A stretch of 64,000 bases of DNA, from contig NZ_LZHT01000046.1 of NCBI RefSeq assembly GCF_001667315.1, positions 25,855-89,854 on the forward strand. The letters run 5' to 3'. A program made the position numbers and the translations under genes. Of this stretch, positions 1 to 8,122 are shown in pieces. Each line of letters begins with the position of its first letter. The first letter of the stretch is position 1. The DNA comes from Mycobacterium sp. 852002-10029_SCH5224772 (GTDB lineage: Bacteria; Actinomycetota; Actinomycetes; Mycobacteriales; Mycobacteriaceae). A model generated the notes under the pieces. The model saw only the letters and a program-made list of their open reading frames with translations, did no database searches and was not told the origin of the DNA.

Positions 1-157
1 GGTTCGCTGCTGTGGCCTGGGTGTTTTGCACTAACAGCGGTTCCTGCGGGGACCCGCTTGTTACCCGACGCGCCGCAATCCAATTCCGAATAAGCGGGCC
101 GAATTCCCCATTTTTCTGCCCGCACTTCCATTCGATCGACCCCGTCTCGTCTCAGCC

Positions 158-967
158 ATGAACCGCCGCCAGTTCCTTGGATCGCTCGCCGCGTCGGTAG
201 TCGCCGGCGTCGGGGCGGCACGGCTCATCGTCGACCCGCAGCCGCGGACGTTCGCCCAGACACCGGGTGTCGGCGTACCGACTTCCGGCCCGACCGCCCC
301 GCAGGCCCTGCTGCCGCCCCCGCCGCTCAGCGCCCGCATCCCGCTGCCCGGCGGGGGCGCACTGATGAGGATCCCCGGCGACGGCGACCTGCTCGCGCTG
401 ACCGTCGATGACGGCGTGAACAGCGAAGTGGTCCGCGCCTACACGCAGTTCGCCCAGGACACCGGCGTGCGGCTGACGTATTTCGTCAACGGGATCTATG
501 ACTCGTGGACCGACAACGTGGAGTTGCTGCGGCCGTTGGTCGACAGCGGGCAGATTCAACTCGGTAACCACACCTGGTCACACCCGGACCTGACCACCCT
601 GCCGAAAGAGCAAGTCGCCGAACAGCTCACCCGCAACGACGCGTTCCTGAAAAAGATGTACGGCATCGGCGCGAAGCCCTATTGGCGCCCGCCGTACGCC
701 AAGCGCAACGCCGCGGTGGACGCCGTCGCCGCCGACCTCGGTTACAAAGTCCCCACCTTGTGGTCGGGCTCGCTGTCGGATTCGACGTTGATCACCGAGG
801 ACTACATCGTGCAGATGGCCGATCAGTACTTCACGCCGCAAGCCATCGTCATCGGGCACCTCAATCACCTGCCGGTGACGCACGTCTATCCGCAGCTCGT
901 CGACATCATCCGCGACCGGAACCTTCGCACCGTCACGCTCAACGACGTGTTTCTCAAGACCCCCTGA
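158..967 (+). CDS. Tat-exported polysaccharide deacetylase (NodB domain)
   Basis: Predicted metal-dependent carbohydrate deacetylase of 269 residues. The N-terminus MNRRQFLGSLAASVVAGVGA has a twin-arginine motif followed by a hydrophobic stretch, so Tat export is expected. A Pro-rich linker (about 40-65) leads into a NodB fold with TVDDG at 82-86 (the catalytic/metal Asp motif, usually TFDDG), HTWSH with metal-binding His138 and His142, and RPPYA near 178 (usually RPPYG). The likely substrate is a cell-envelope polysaccharide, as in peptidoglycan or chitooligosaccharide deacetylases, but it cannot be read from sequence. It stands alone, with a hairpin after its stop. Confidence 0.88.
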   Translation: MNRRQFLGSLAASVVAGVGAARLIVDPQPRTFAQTPGVGVPTSGPTAPQALLPPPPLSARIPLPGGGALMRIPGDGDLLALTVDDGVNSEVVRAYTQFAQDTGVRLTYFVNGIYDSWTDNVELLRPLVDSGQIQLGNHTWSHPDLTTLPKEQVAEQLTRNDAFLKKMYGIGAKPYWRPPYAKRNAAVDAVAADLGYKVPTLWSGSLSDSTLITEDYIVQMADQYFTPQAIVIGHLNHLPVTHVYPQLVDIIRDRNLRTVTLNDVFLKTP

Positions 968-1007
968 CGGCGGCTACCCGCACAATTCTTTACCCGGAAT
1001 CATCGTT

Positions 1008-1045
1008 AAGAGCGCCCAATCTCTAAAAAATTAGAGATTGCTCTT
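1008..1045. terminator. Long imperfect inverted repeat after the deacetylase gene
   Basis: AAGAGC (1008-1013) plus AATCTCTAA (1018-1026) pair with TTAGAGATT (1031-1039) plus GCTCTT (1040-1045), with an AAAA loop and a small bulge on the left arm. It lies 40 nt after the deacetylase stop and before the lipase start. It could act as a transcription terminator, or as an operator for the downstream TetR gene. No U-tract follows, so the class is uncertain. Confidence 0.5.
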
Positions 1046-1079
1046 CCACTGGCGGGCGGCCCATTGTTACCGTTCCGTA

Positions 1080-2369
1080 ATGCATCGGGCCGGGGGAGTT
1101 TTCGCAGTACTGCTGATAACTGCTTCGGCACTGTTGGGAGCCGGATTCGCGCGAGCTGACGGCGGGGACGAACCGCAGTACGTCGACTTTTACACGGCGC
1201 CGGAACCGCTGCCGCCCGGGCAGCCCGGCGACCTGATCAGGACCGAGCCGTCGCGGCTGGTGCTGGAACCGTCGGGCCAGCTGGGCGCGATCCTGGCGAC
1301 CGGTACGCGAATCATGTACCGCAGCACCGACACCCGGGGTAACCCGATCGCGGTGACCGGCACCTATTTCGAGCCCTACAACGACTGGCCGGGCGGTGGG
1401 CCGCGCCCGTTGATCAGTTACGCACCCGGCACCCAGGGCCAGGGCAATCAGTGCGCGCCGTCGCGAATGTTCAACCAGGGCATCCACTATTCGGGTGGCT
1501 GGGACATCATGTTCAACTACGAGGAGCTGTTCGTCGCCACCATGGTCGCCCGTGGTTTCGCCATCGTGATGACCGACTACGAGGGCCTGGGCACCACGTC
1601 GATGCACACGTATGTGGGCCGGGTGGCAGAGGGACAGGCCGTCCTCGATGCCGCCCGCGCCGCCATGCGGCTGCCCGGCACGTCGCTGGATCCACACGGG
1701 CCCGTGGCGTTTTGGGGCTATTCGCAGGGCGGCGGCGCGACGGCGTCGGCGGCCGAACTCGCCTCGCACTATGCCCCCGAGTTGCATATCGTAGGCACCT
1801 ACGCCGGGGCGCCGCCCGCCAACCTCAAGGAACTCCTGCCCTACGCGGACGGCAGCGTGCTGGTCGGCGTCGTCGGATACGCGCTCAACAGCGTGATGGC
1901 CGCCTACCCGGAATTCGCCGACACCATCCGCTCCAAGATGACCCCGCGCGGGCTGGCGATGCTGGAATCGGTATCGCGTCAGTGCGTCGGTCAGACCCTG
2001 CTGGACTTCATGTTTCGCCACATCCAGCCCTACTTCACCGAGGACATCGACCAATTGGTCAACAAGGAGCCGTTCAGCAGCCTGTTCGAGGCGCAGCGGA
2101 TCGGGCGCTACAAGCCCAACGCGCCGGTGCTGATCAACAGCAACCGATACGACCCGCTGGTGCCGTGGACCGCGGCCAACCAACTCGGACGCGACTGGTG
2201 CGCCCAGGACGCCGACGTCGAATTCCGCTCCAATGAAGAGCCGCCCTTTCTCAACAAGCTCATCATCAACCACGCCCTGCCCATGCTGGTCGACGGCGAA
2301 CCGGCCATGCAGTGGATAGCGGCCCGCTTCAATGGGGAGCCCACCGCACCGAACTGCGGCCAGTTCTAG
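1080..2369 (+). CDS. Secreted lipase (LIP/secretory lipase family)
   Basis: Alpha/beta hydrolase of 429 residues related to the secretory lipase family (PF03583 type). The ATG at 1080 gives a clean Sec signal peptide (MHRAGGVFAVLLITASALLG, cleavage near ARADGG). An upstream TTG at 1038 falls inside a hairpin and puts a polar stretch in front of the signal, so it is disfavoured. The nucleophile elbow GYSQGG has Ser215, and the C-terminal half carries the expected Asp and His region (NRYDPLVPW, NHALPM). It probably hydrolyses acylglycerols or other esters outside the cell. A TetR regulator follows at once in the same reading frame. Confidence 0.85.
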   Translation: MHRAGGVFAVLLITASALLGAGFARADGGDEPQYVDFYTAPEPLPPGQPGDLIRTEPSRLVLEPSGQLGAILATGTRIMYRSTDTRGNPIAVTGTYFEPYNDWPGGGPRPLISYAPGTQGQGNQCAPSRMFNQGIHYSGGWDIMFNYEELFVATMVARGFAIVMTDYEGLGTTSMHTYVGRVAEGQAVLDAARAAMRLPGTSLDPHGPVAFWGYSQGGGATASAAELASHYAPELHIVGTYAGAPPANLKELLPYADGSVLVGVVGYALNSVMAAYPEFADTIRSKMTPRGLAMLESVSRQCVGQTLLDFMFRHIQPYFTEDIDQLVNKEPFSSLFEAQRIGRYKPNAPVLINSNRYDPLVPWTAANQLGRDWCAQDADVEFRSNEEPPFLNKLIINHALPMLVDGEPAMQWIAARFNGEPTAPNCGQF

Positions 2370-2396
2370 AGCGCGGCCAAGGTTGGCGCCGATAAA

Positions 2397-3029
2397 CTGG
2401 GGCGCATCGCTGCACGCAGAAAGCACAACGCGCCCGAGCGGCGCCGCCAACTCGCCGACGCCGCGATCCAATTGCTGGGCAGCAACGGGGTGCACGGTGT
2501 CAGTCACCCGAAAGTCGACGACCACGCCGGCGTGCCGGCCGGGACCACCTCGTTCTACTTCAGGACCCGCAAGGCGCTGGTGCACGCCATGGCCGCCCGG
2601 CTTGCCGAACTCGACGTCGCCGATTTTTCGATGATGGCCGAGCTGGCCGAGAATCACGCCACCCAGTTCACCGGCACCGCGGGTCTGGCCCGCATCGTCA
2701 TGTACGTGAACAGCGAACCCTGGCTGACTCGCGCCAAGGCCCGCTACGAGCTGGCGCTGCTGGCCGGCCGGGACCCGGAACTGGCTGCGGCCCTTAGCGA
2801 GTCGGCGGACAGGCTCTACGCCCTGGCCCGCGACGTCGTCACCCAATGGCACCCCGAGGGCAGCGCACCGGAACCGGCCTTGGTCGACGACCAGGCGATC
2901 GCCACCCTGGCATTCATCAACGGCATCATGCTGACCTTCGTCGCCGGCCAGCCGGCCGTCGACGATCCCGAACGCCTCGACCGGCTCATCCAGGGCGTCA
3001 TCGCGGGCGTCGCTGGAGTTCGCGACTGA
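2397..3029 (+). CDS. TetR-family regulator with no conventional start codon at the right place
   Basis: TetR regulator. The DNA-binding region (RKHNAPERRRQLADAAIQLL ... SFYFRTRKALVHAMAAR) continues to a helical ligand-binding domain ending at 3029. The only ATG/GTG/TTG in frame before the core is TTG at 2472, which would remove helix 1. The frame is open from the lipase stop (TAG 2367-2369) with no ATG, GTG or TTG before 2472. Candidate starts are CTG at 2397 (210 residues, used here) or a rare ATC at 2406 behind GGGG. Readthrough of the lipase TAG is a third possibility, because the two genes share a frame. It probably controls the adjacent lipase. Confidence 0.7.
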   Translation: MGRIAARRKHNAPERRRQLADAAIQLLGSNGVHGVSHPKVDDHAGVPAGTTSFYFRTRKALVHAMAARLAELDVADFSMMAELAENHATQFTGTAGLARIVMYVNSEPWLTRAKARYELALLAGRDPELAAALSESADRLYALARDVVTQWHPEGSAPEPALVDDQAIATLAFINGIMLTFVAGQPAVDDPERLDRLIQGVIAGVAGVRD

Positions 3030-3037
3030 ACCCCCCG

Positions 3038-3646
3038 TCAGCGCGCGTCGAACATCCCGTCGATCAGCCGATGCAGCACCTGGCGGGTCTCCCGGCGACT
3101 GCGGTCGGGGTCATCGGCGGTGGCGATGACCATGGCCGCCTCGTCGAGCGCGCCGATCAACACGTGCGCCAGCGGCCGCACCGGCTGCTCGACCAACTCG
3201 CCGGCCCGGATCGCCTCGGTGAGCAGCTGCTCGGTCATTCCCAGGCTGTACCGCTGGGCGACATCGCGAAATCCCGCCCAGCCCAGCACGCTCGGCGCGT
3301 CCAACAAGACCAGTTGCCGCACTTCGGGATCGGCGGAGACCTCGAGCCACGCGTCGACCGCGGCCCGGATCGCGGCCGTTGGCGTCGCCGCCCCCGATTC
3401 GGCCACCACCATGGCCATCCGCGCCATCACATCTTGCTCGACGGCCTCGACAACCTCACGGAATAGCGTTGCCTTGTCAGCGAATTGGTGATACATCGCG
3501 CCCCGGGTGACCCCGGCGGCCGCGGCGATCTCGGGCGTACCCACCTCCGCGTATCCGCGCAGCCCCCAGAGTTTGCGGGCAGCCGCGATCAGCGCGTCGC
3601 GGGTTGCCGCGGAGCGCTCTTCCTGGGTGCGTCTCTTGCTTTCCAT
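3038..3646 (-). CDS. TetR-family transcriptional repressor
   Basis: A 202-residue TetR protein. The N-terminal helix-turn-helix (TPEIAAAAGVTRGAMYHQFA, about 38-57) is canonical, and the C-terminal helical domain has AefR-like features. It is divergent from the alpha/beta hydrolase at 3714 with a 67-nt spacer holding a strong palindrome at 3661-3689 and a related half-site pair at 3652-3663. The simplest model is autoregulation plus control of the hydrolase. The inducer is unknown. Confidence 0.88.
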   Translation of the reverse strand: MESKRRTQEERSAATRDALIAAARKLWGLRGYAEVGTPEIAAAAGVTRGAMYHQFADKATLFREVVEAVEQDVMARMAMVVAESGAATPTAAIRAAVDAWLEVSADPEVRQLVLLDAPSVLGWAGFRDVAQRYSLGMTEQLLTEAIRAGELVEQPVRPLAHVLIGALDEAAMVIATADDPDRSRRETRQVLHRLIDGMFDAR

Positions 3647-3651
3647 ACAAC

Positions 3652-3689
3652 CTGTTGGTAACTTACGAACAGACAGCCTGTTTGTAAGT
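3652..3689. promoter_or_regulatory. TetR operator between divergent genes
   Basis: ACTTACGAACAG (3661-3672), 5-nt spacer, CTGTTTGTAAGT (3678-3689): 11 of 12 positions are complementary. A further half-site, CTGTTGGTAACT (3652-3663), resembles the right arm at 10 of 12 positions and overlaps the left arm. The site lies between the start of the TetR gene (3646) and the hydrolase start (3714), where a repressor would block both promoters. Confidence 0.75.
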
Positions 3690-3713
3690 GTATCTCTGAC
3701 TAGGAGCCCTCAC

Positions 3714-4544
3714 ATGCCGACGATCGACATTAGTGCCGGAACAATCCATTACGAAGCAACCGGACCCGAGAACGGCCGGCCCGTCGTCTTCGTGCACGGG
3801 TACATGATGGGCGGCCAGCTGTGGCGCCAGGTCAGCGAACGCCTCGCCGGTCGCGGCCTGCGTTGCATCGCCCCGACCTGGCCGCTGGGCGCGCACCCGG
3901 AACCGCTGCGTCGCGGCGCCGACCGCACCATCACCGGGGTCGCCGGCATGGTGGCCGAGGCGCTCGCCGCGCTCGACCTGCAGGACGTGGTGCTGGTCGG
4001 CAACGACACCGGTGGCGTCGTCACCCAGCTGGTGGCCGTACACCATCGCGAGCGGCTGGGCGCGCTGGTCCTCACGAGTTGCGATGCGTTCGAACACTTT
4101 CCGCCACCCATCCTCAAACCGGTGATTCTGGCGGCCAAGTCGAAGACGACGTTCCGGGCCGTCGCCCAGGCCATGCGGGCACCGGCCGTACGCAAGCGCG
4201 CATTCGATGGCCTGGCGCATACCAACATCGACGATCTCACCGAGCTCTGGGTGCGCCCGGCACTCTCGCTGCCGGCAGTCGCCGAAGACCTGCGCCAGTT
4301 CACGCTGTCGATGCGCACCGAGGTGACGACGACGGTGGCGACCCGGCTCTACGACTTCGACAAGCCGGCCCTCATCGCATGGTCAGCCGACGATGTGTTC
4401 TTCGAGCAGGAGGACGGGGCCCGGCTGGCCGCGACCATTCCCGACGCCCGCCTCGAGGTGATTGCGGGGGCGCGGACGTTCTCCATGGTCGATCAGCCCG
4501 ACCGGCTCGCCGATCTGCTGTCGACGGTGGCGGTACGCACCTAG
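3714..4544 (+). CDS. Alpha/beta hydrolase, epoxide hydrolase/dehalogenase-like, no C-terminal His
   Basis: A 276-residue alpha/beta-hydrolase-fold protein. The start ATG is preceded by AGGAG (3701-3705). It has the oxyanion-hole HGYMMGG and the nucleophile elbow GNDTGG with Asp98, as in haloalkane dehalogenases and epoxide hydrolases. The acid region is WSADDVFFE. Where the catalytic His is expected, the sequence reads GARTFSMVDQP, and no His occurs in the last 60 residues. Catalysis may therefore be altered. It is divergent from a TetR gene and probably induced by that regulator's ligand. Confidence 0.8.
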   Translation: MPTIDISAGTIHYEATGPENGRPVVFVHGYMMGGQLWRQVSERLAGRGLRCIAPTWPLGAHPEPLRRGADRTITGVAGMVAEALAALDLQDVVLVGNDTGGVVTQLVAVHHRERLGALVLTSCDAFEHFPPPILKPVILAAKSKTTFRAVAQAMRAPAVRKRAFDGLAHTNIDDLTELWVRPALSLPAVAEDLRQFTLSMRTEVTTTVATRLYDFDKPALIAWSADDVFFEQEDGARLAATIPDARLEVIAGARTFSMVDQPDRLADLLSTVAVRT

Positions 4545-4563
4545 CGCGTTCTGCTTCGCGACA

Positions 4564-4609
4564 GTAACGCCACGGCGGAAATTCGAGCGATATTTCGCCG
4601 TGGCGTTAC
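4564..4609. repeat. 18-bp imperfect inverted repeat (hairpin) before the SDR gene
   Basis: The left arm at 4564-4582 (GTAACGCCACGGCGGAAAT) pairs with the right arm at 4592-4609 (ATTTCGCCGTGGCGTTAC), with one bulged G. The repeat ends 11 nt before the ATG at 4620. It may terminate the upstream hydrolase transcript, act as an operator, or fold in the leader of the SDR mRNA. Confidence 0.6.
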
Positions 4610-4619
4610 GCTCGCGGGC

Positions 4620-5381
4620 ATGGAAAACGCACTGCTCGGCCGGCGGATCCTGGTGACCGGCGCCGCCACCGGCATCGGAGCGGCGGCCGTGCAAGTCCTC
4701 ACCGACGCGGGCGCCGAGGTCGCCGCCACCTATCACCAGACACCGCCGCCACAGGGCCTGGCGGCCAGCTGGCTGCAGTGCGACGTGCGCGACGCCGACG
4801 CCGTGTCCGCGATGGTGACCGACGCGGCGCAACGCCTGGGCGGGCTCGACGTTCTGGTAAACGCCGCGGGACTCTGGCAGGCGGGAATTCCCGGCTACAT
4901 CAGCGCCGACGAGGTCTCGTTTCTGTTGGACACCAACGTCAAGGCGACCATCCTCACCAATCAGGCCGCCTACGCCGTCATGAAGGAGCAAGACCCCAAG
5001 GGCGGACGGATCATCAACTTCGGCTCTTCGGAAGCCGTTATGGGCAGCCCGATTTCGGCTGTTTACGCGGCGACCAAGGGCGCGGTGCAGGCGTGGACGC
5101 GGTCGGCCGCCAAAGCCTGGGCCGCCGACAATGTCACCGTCAACTCCCTTGCCCCGGCGGTGCAGACGCCGGGCGCGGACCGGCTGCGGGACTTCCTCGG
5201 CCCGGAGGCCGCCGCGCTGATCGATCAGCAGATGAAGATGATGATCCCGCTGGGCGGGACGCTGGGCGAGCCCGCCCGCGACCTCGGGCCGATGCTGGTG
5301 TTTCTGGCCGGACCCGGCTCGGGCTTCATCACCGGGCAACTGCTGGCGGTGGACGGCGGCCTGATGATGGTCGGCGGATAG
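4620..5381 (+). CDS. SDR-family oxidoreductase
   Basis: Classical short-chain dehydrogenase/reductase of 253 residues. The NAD(P)-binding TGAATGIG is at 14-21, LVNAAG replaces the usual NNAG, and the active-site YAATK has Tyr149 and Lys153. The C-terminus with GxxxTGQxxxVDGG (FITGQLLAVDGG) is typical of 3-oxoacyl-reductase-like SDRs. It probably oxidises or reduces a hydroxyl/keto group of a lipid intermediate used by the cluster to its right. The substrate is not readable. Confidence 0.88.
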   Translation: MENALLGRRILVTGAATGIGAAAVQVLTDAGAEVAATYHQTPPPQGLAASWLQCDVRDADAVSAMVTDAAQRLGGLDVLVNAAGLWQAGIPGYISADEVSFLLDTNVKATILTNQAAYAVMKEQDPKGGRIINFGSSEAVMGSPISAVYAATKGAVQAWTRSAAKAWAADNVTVNSLAPAVQTPGADRLRDFLGPEAAALIDQQMKMMIPLGGTLGEPARDLGPMLVFLAGPGSGFITGQLLAVDGGLMMVGG

Positions 5382-5412
5382 GCGGCACGCCGACCTCCGC
5401 GCGACCGCTACT

Positions 5413-5437
5413 ATAAGACGGACCGTCTCGTCTCGTA
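5413..5437. promoter_or_regulatory. Operator-like site A, shared with 18544-18562
   Basis: AAGACGGACCGTCTCGTCT at 5415-5433 contains the palindrome AGACGG-A-CCGTCT and an overlapping AGACG...CGTCT pair. The same 19 bases occur at 18544-18562. It lies 35 nt before the acyl-CoA synthetase start, as expected for a TetR-type operator. The TetR protein at 18629 is the best candidate to bind it. Confidence 0.7.
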
Positions 5438-5467
5438 GGACAGGCATAGTGAGGGTGAATCGGACCG

Positions 5468-7102
5468 ATGGCTGACGACACGATTCAAGCGCTGCTGCGC
5501 AAGCGCTTATCCGATCCGTCGATCGCGGTGAAATACGGTGACGCGCAATGGAGTTGGCGCCAGTACCTGGAGGGATCTACGGCGCGGGCCGCGGCACTGT
5601 TGGCCGCCGCCGATCCGGACCGGCCGGCGCACATCGGCGCCCTGCTGGGAAACACACCCGAGATGTTGAGCCAGATGGCGGCGGCCGGGCTCGGCGGCTA
5701 CGTCCTGTGCGGCCTGAACACCACGCGGCGCGGTGAGGCGCTGGCCGCCGACATCCGCCGCGCCGACTGCCAGTTCGTGGTGACCGACGTCGAACACCGG
5801 CCGCTGCTGGACGGTTTGGACCTTGCCGACACGCAAATCCTCGACACCTCGACGCCGCACTGGGCCGAGTTCATCGACGGCACCGGGGAGCTGACGCCTC
5901 ATCGCCAGGTCACCGCGATGGATCCCTTCATGATGATCTTCACCTCGGGGACCAGCGGAAATCCCAAGGCGGTGCAGGTATCCCACTTCATGGCCGCGGT
6001 CGCCGGGCTCAGCCTGGCCGAGCGATTCACCCTCACCGACCGCGACACCTGTTACGTGTCGATGCCGCTGTTTCACTCCAACGCGGTGGTCGCGGGATGG
6101 GCGCCCGCGGTGTGCTCGGGTGCGGCGATCGTGCCGGCGAAATTCTCGGCGAGCAACTTCCTCGACGACATCCGCCGCCACGGCGCGACCTACATGAACT
6201 ACGTCGGAAAGCCGCTGGCCTACATCCTGGCCACCGCCGAACGCCACGACGACGCCGACAATCCGCTGCGGGTCGCGTTCGGCAACGAGGCCAACGACAA
6301 GGACATCGAGGAGTTCGGGCGCCGCTTCGGCGTGCAGGTCGAGGACGGCTTCGGGTCGACCGAGAACGCCGTCATCGTGATCCGCGAACCCGGCACGCCG
6401 AAGGGCTCGATCGGCCGCGGGGCCGACGGGGTGGCGATCTACAACAGCGAAACCGTCACCGAATGCGCGGTCGCACGGTTCGACGCCGACGGGGCCCTCG
6501 TCAACGCCGACGAAGCGGTGGGCGAGTTGGTGAACACGGCGGGCTCAGGCTTTTTCACCGGCTACTACAACGACCCGGACGCCAACGCCGAGCGCATGCG
6601 CCACGGCATGTACTGGTCCGGTGACCTGGCCTACCGCGACGCCGACGGCTGGATTTACCTGGCCGGCCGCACCGCCGACTGGATGCGGGTCGACGGCGAG
6701 AACCTGGCCGCCGCCCCCATCGAGCGAATCCTGTTGCGCCACAGCGCGATCAACCGGGTCGCGATTTATGCCGTCGCGGACGGTCATGTCGGCGATCAGG
6801 TGATGGCGGCGATCGTGCTCAACGACGGCCACACCCTCGCACCCGCCGAATTCGAGTCATTCCTGGACGCGCAGCCCGACCTGTCTCCCAAGGCCCGCCC
6901 GCGCTACGTGCGCATCGCGACCGACCTGCCCAGCACCGCCACGCACAAGGTGCTCAAACGCCAGTTGATCGCCGAGGGAACCTCGGTCGGTGCGGGAGAA
7001 GTGTTGTGGGAGCGGGAATCCCGGGGAACGGCGTATAGCGCTAGCCAGGGCTCCGGGGCGTCCGACGGCGAATCTGCCCCTTCGATCGTGACACCCGTTT
7101 GA
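5468..7102 (+). CDS. Acyl-CoA synthetase, FadD17-like
   Basis: ATP-dependent acyl-CoA ligase (ANL superfamily) of 544 residues. The AMP-binding P-loop is IFTSGTSGNPKAV (about 158-170), the A5 region is DGFGSTEN, the A7 region YWSGDLAYRD and the A8 region GRTADWMRVDGENL. Phrases such as YVSMPLFHSNAVV and NYVGKPLAYILAT match what I remember of FadD17 (Rv3506), but this protein has an extra C-terminal tail of about 40 residues. It probably activates a steroid-like or long-chain acid for the degradation enzymes to the right. The end overlaps the convergent PadR gene by 62 bp. Confidence 0.87.
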   Translation: MADDTIQALLRKRLSDPSIAVKYGDAQWSWRQYLEGSTARAAALLAAADPDRPAHIGALLGNTPEMLSQMAAAGLGGYVLCGLNTTRRGEALAADIRRADCQFVVTDVEHRPLLDGLDLADTQILDTSTPHWAEFIDGTGELTPHRQVTAMDPFMMIFTSGTSGNPKAVQVSHFMAAVAGLSLAERFTLTDRDTCYVSMPLFHSNAVVAGWAPAVCSGAAIVPAKFSASNFLDDIRRHGATYMNYVGKPLAYILATAERHDDADNPLRVAFGNEANDKDIEEFGRRFGVQVEDGFGSTENAVIVIREPGTPKGSIGRGADGVAIYNSETVTECAVARFDADGALVNADEAVGELVNTAGSGFFTGYYNDPDANAERMRHGMYWSGDLAYRDADGWIYLAGRTADWMRVDGENLAAAPIERILLRHSAINRVAIYAVADGHVGDQVMAAIVLNDGHTLAPAEFESFLDAQPDLSPKARPRYVRIATDLPSTATHKVLKRQLIAEGTSVGAGEVLWERESRGTAYSASQGSGASDGESAPSIVTPV

Positions 7103-7691
7103 CGGGGTCGCGACTTGTGCCGCCGGCGATCTCGTCGCGCAGCTGCGAGATGTTGGAGATCTCCGCGTACAGGCCGCGGATCGCGTAGTCCAGAACGGCG
7201 AAGGAGTACCGCTGGTCCGGATCTTCGGTGATGCCGAGTTCGTGGGATCGCTGGCGCGACCACAGCGCCTCGTCGAGCCGGGCCCGCGTCGCGTCGAGAT
7301 GGCGGTCCAGGGTGTCCAGGACGTGTTCGGGATCCTCGCCACGGGCCAGCCAGGTTTTGAGGATGACCGGGTGCTTGATCACCACCTGGTCCTGCCCCGG
7401 GAAGTGCTGCACCCAGCGGCGCAACGCGTCGAGCCCGGCCTCGGTGGTTTCGTAGAGGGTGATGGCGCGTTTGCCGGATTGGGCGCCGGTCTCGCTGACC
7501 ATGCCCCGGGCCAGCAGCCGGGTCAGTTCGCGCCGCACGTGGCTGACCGACGGGGACCAGTAGAAGTGGCCGACCGACAGTTCGGCGCGCATCTTGATCT
7601 CACCGGCGGTGAGTTGCTCGTCGTTGGCCGCCAGCACGCCCAGGACCAGGTAGGCGGTGACCGGAAGTCCGTTGCTGGTCCGGGGACTCAC
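7041..7691 (-). CDS. PadR-family transcriptional regulator
   Basis: A 216-residue PadR-type winged-helix protein. The N-terminal wHTH (TAYLVLGVLA ... HFYWSPSVSHVRRELTRLLARGMV) has the usual TTEAGLDAL wing end, followed by a C-terminal helical dimerisation domain. The GTG start overlaps the stop of the DUF35 gene as GTGA (7688-7691), so it is translated with that operon. A regulator at the end of an operon suggests feedback on the same pathway. Confidence 0.85.
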   Translation of the reverse strand: MSPRTSNGLPVTAYLVLGVLAANDEQLTAGEIKMRAELSVGHFYWSPSVSHVRRELTRLLARGMVSETGAQSGKRAITLYETTEAGLDALRRWVQHFPGQDQVVIKHPVILKTWLARGEDPEHVLDTLDRHLDATRARLDEALWSRQRSHELGITEDPDQRYSFAVLDYAIRGLYAEISNISQLRDEIAGGTSRDPVKRVSRSKGQIRRRTPRSPG

Positions 7692-8122
7692 GAACTGTCG
7701 GTCCCTTCCGCGGTGAAGTACGGAAGCGTCACGTCGGCGCCGACGTCGTGGAATTGCACCTGCACGCGCAGGCCGACCTCAATGTCCTCCGGGGGCACGC
7801 CGACGACATTGGTCAGCATCTGATAGCCCTCGTCGAGCGTGATGATCGCCGGCGCATAGGGCGGTTCGAACTCCGCCGTCACCGGCCGGTAGACCACGGT
7901 CCAGCTGTAGATCTCGCCGCGGCCGCTGCCCTGCCGCCAGTCGAGGTCGTCCGAAAGGCATTGGCGGCAATGCTCGGTCGGGGGAAAGTTCGCCAGGCCG
8001 CACGCCGCGCAACGCTGGTAGCGCAGCTGTTTCGACCGGCAGCCGTCCCAAAACGGCACGCTGACATGGCTGCTCGCGTGCGGGACGGGGCCGGTTTGGG
8101 GCCGCAATGGATCAGAGGTCAC
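7688..8122 (-). CDS. DUF35 OB-fold/zinc-ribbon partner of the thiolase-fold protein
   Basis: A 144-residue DUF35 protein. An N-terminal rubredoxin-like zinc ribbon (CAACGLANFPPTEHCRQC: two CxxC pairs) is followed by an OB fold (GEIYSWTVVYRPV ... YAPAIITLDEG). The GTG at 8122 is preferred over upstream starts because it overlaps the thiolase stop as GTGA, a coupling seen again at the next junction. DUF35 proteins of this type (for example the ChsH2 C-terminal domain) bind thiolase-fold aldolases such as Ltp2. Complex formation with the 8119-9279 product is therefore likely. Confidence 0.85.
   Translation of the reverse strand: MTSDPLRPQTGPVPHASSHVSVPFWDGCRSKQLRYQRCAACGLANFPPTEHCRQCLSDDLDWRQGSGRGEIYSWTVVYRPVTAEFEPPYAPAIITLDEGYQMLTNVVGVPPEDIEVGLRVQVQFHDVGADVTLPYFTAEGTDSS

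Noticed and set aside
138..152. Third copy of the shared operator before the deacetylase gene
   Set aside because: Only the half GTCTCGTCT matches; the left palindrome arm is missing.
1023..2852. 609-codon minus-strand open frame
   Set aside because: It is antisense to the lipase and TetR genes, which have signal peptide, GYSQGG and HTH. The frame shows only the low-stop bias of GC-rich DNA.
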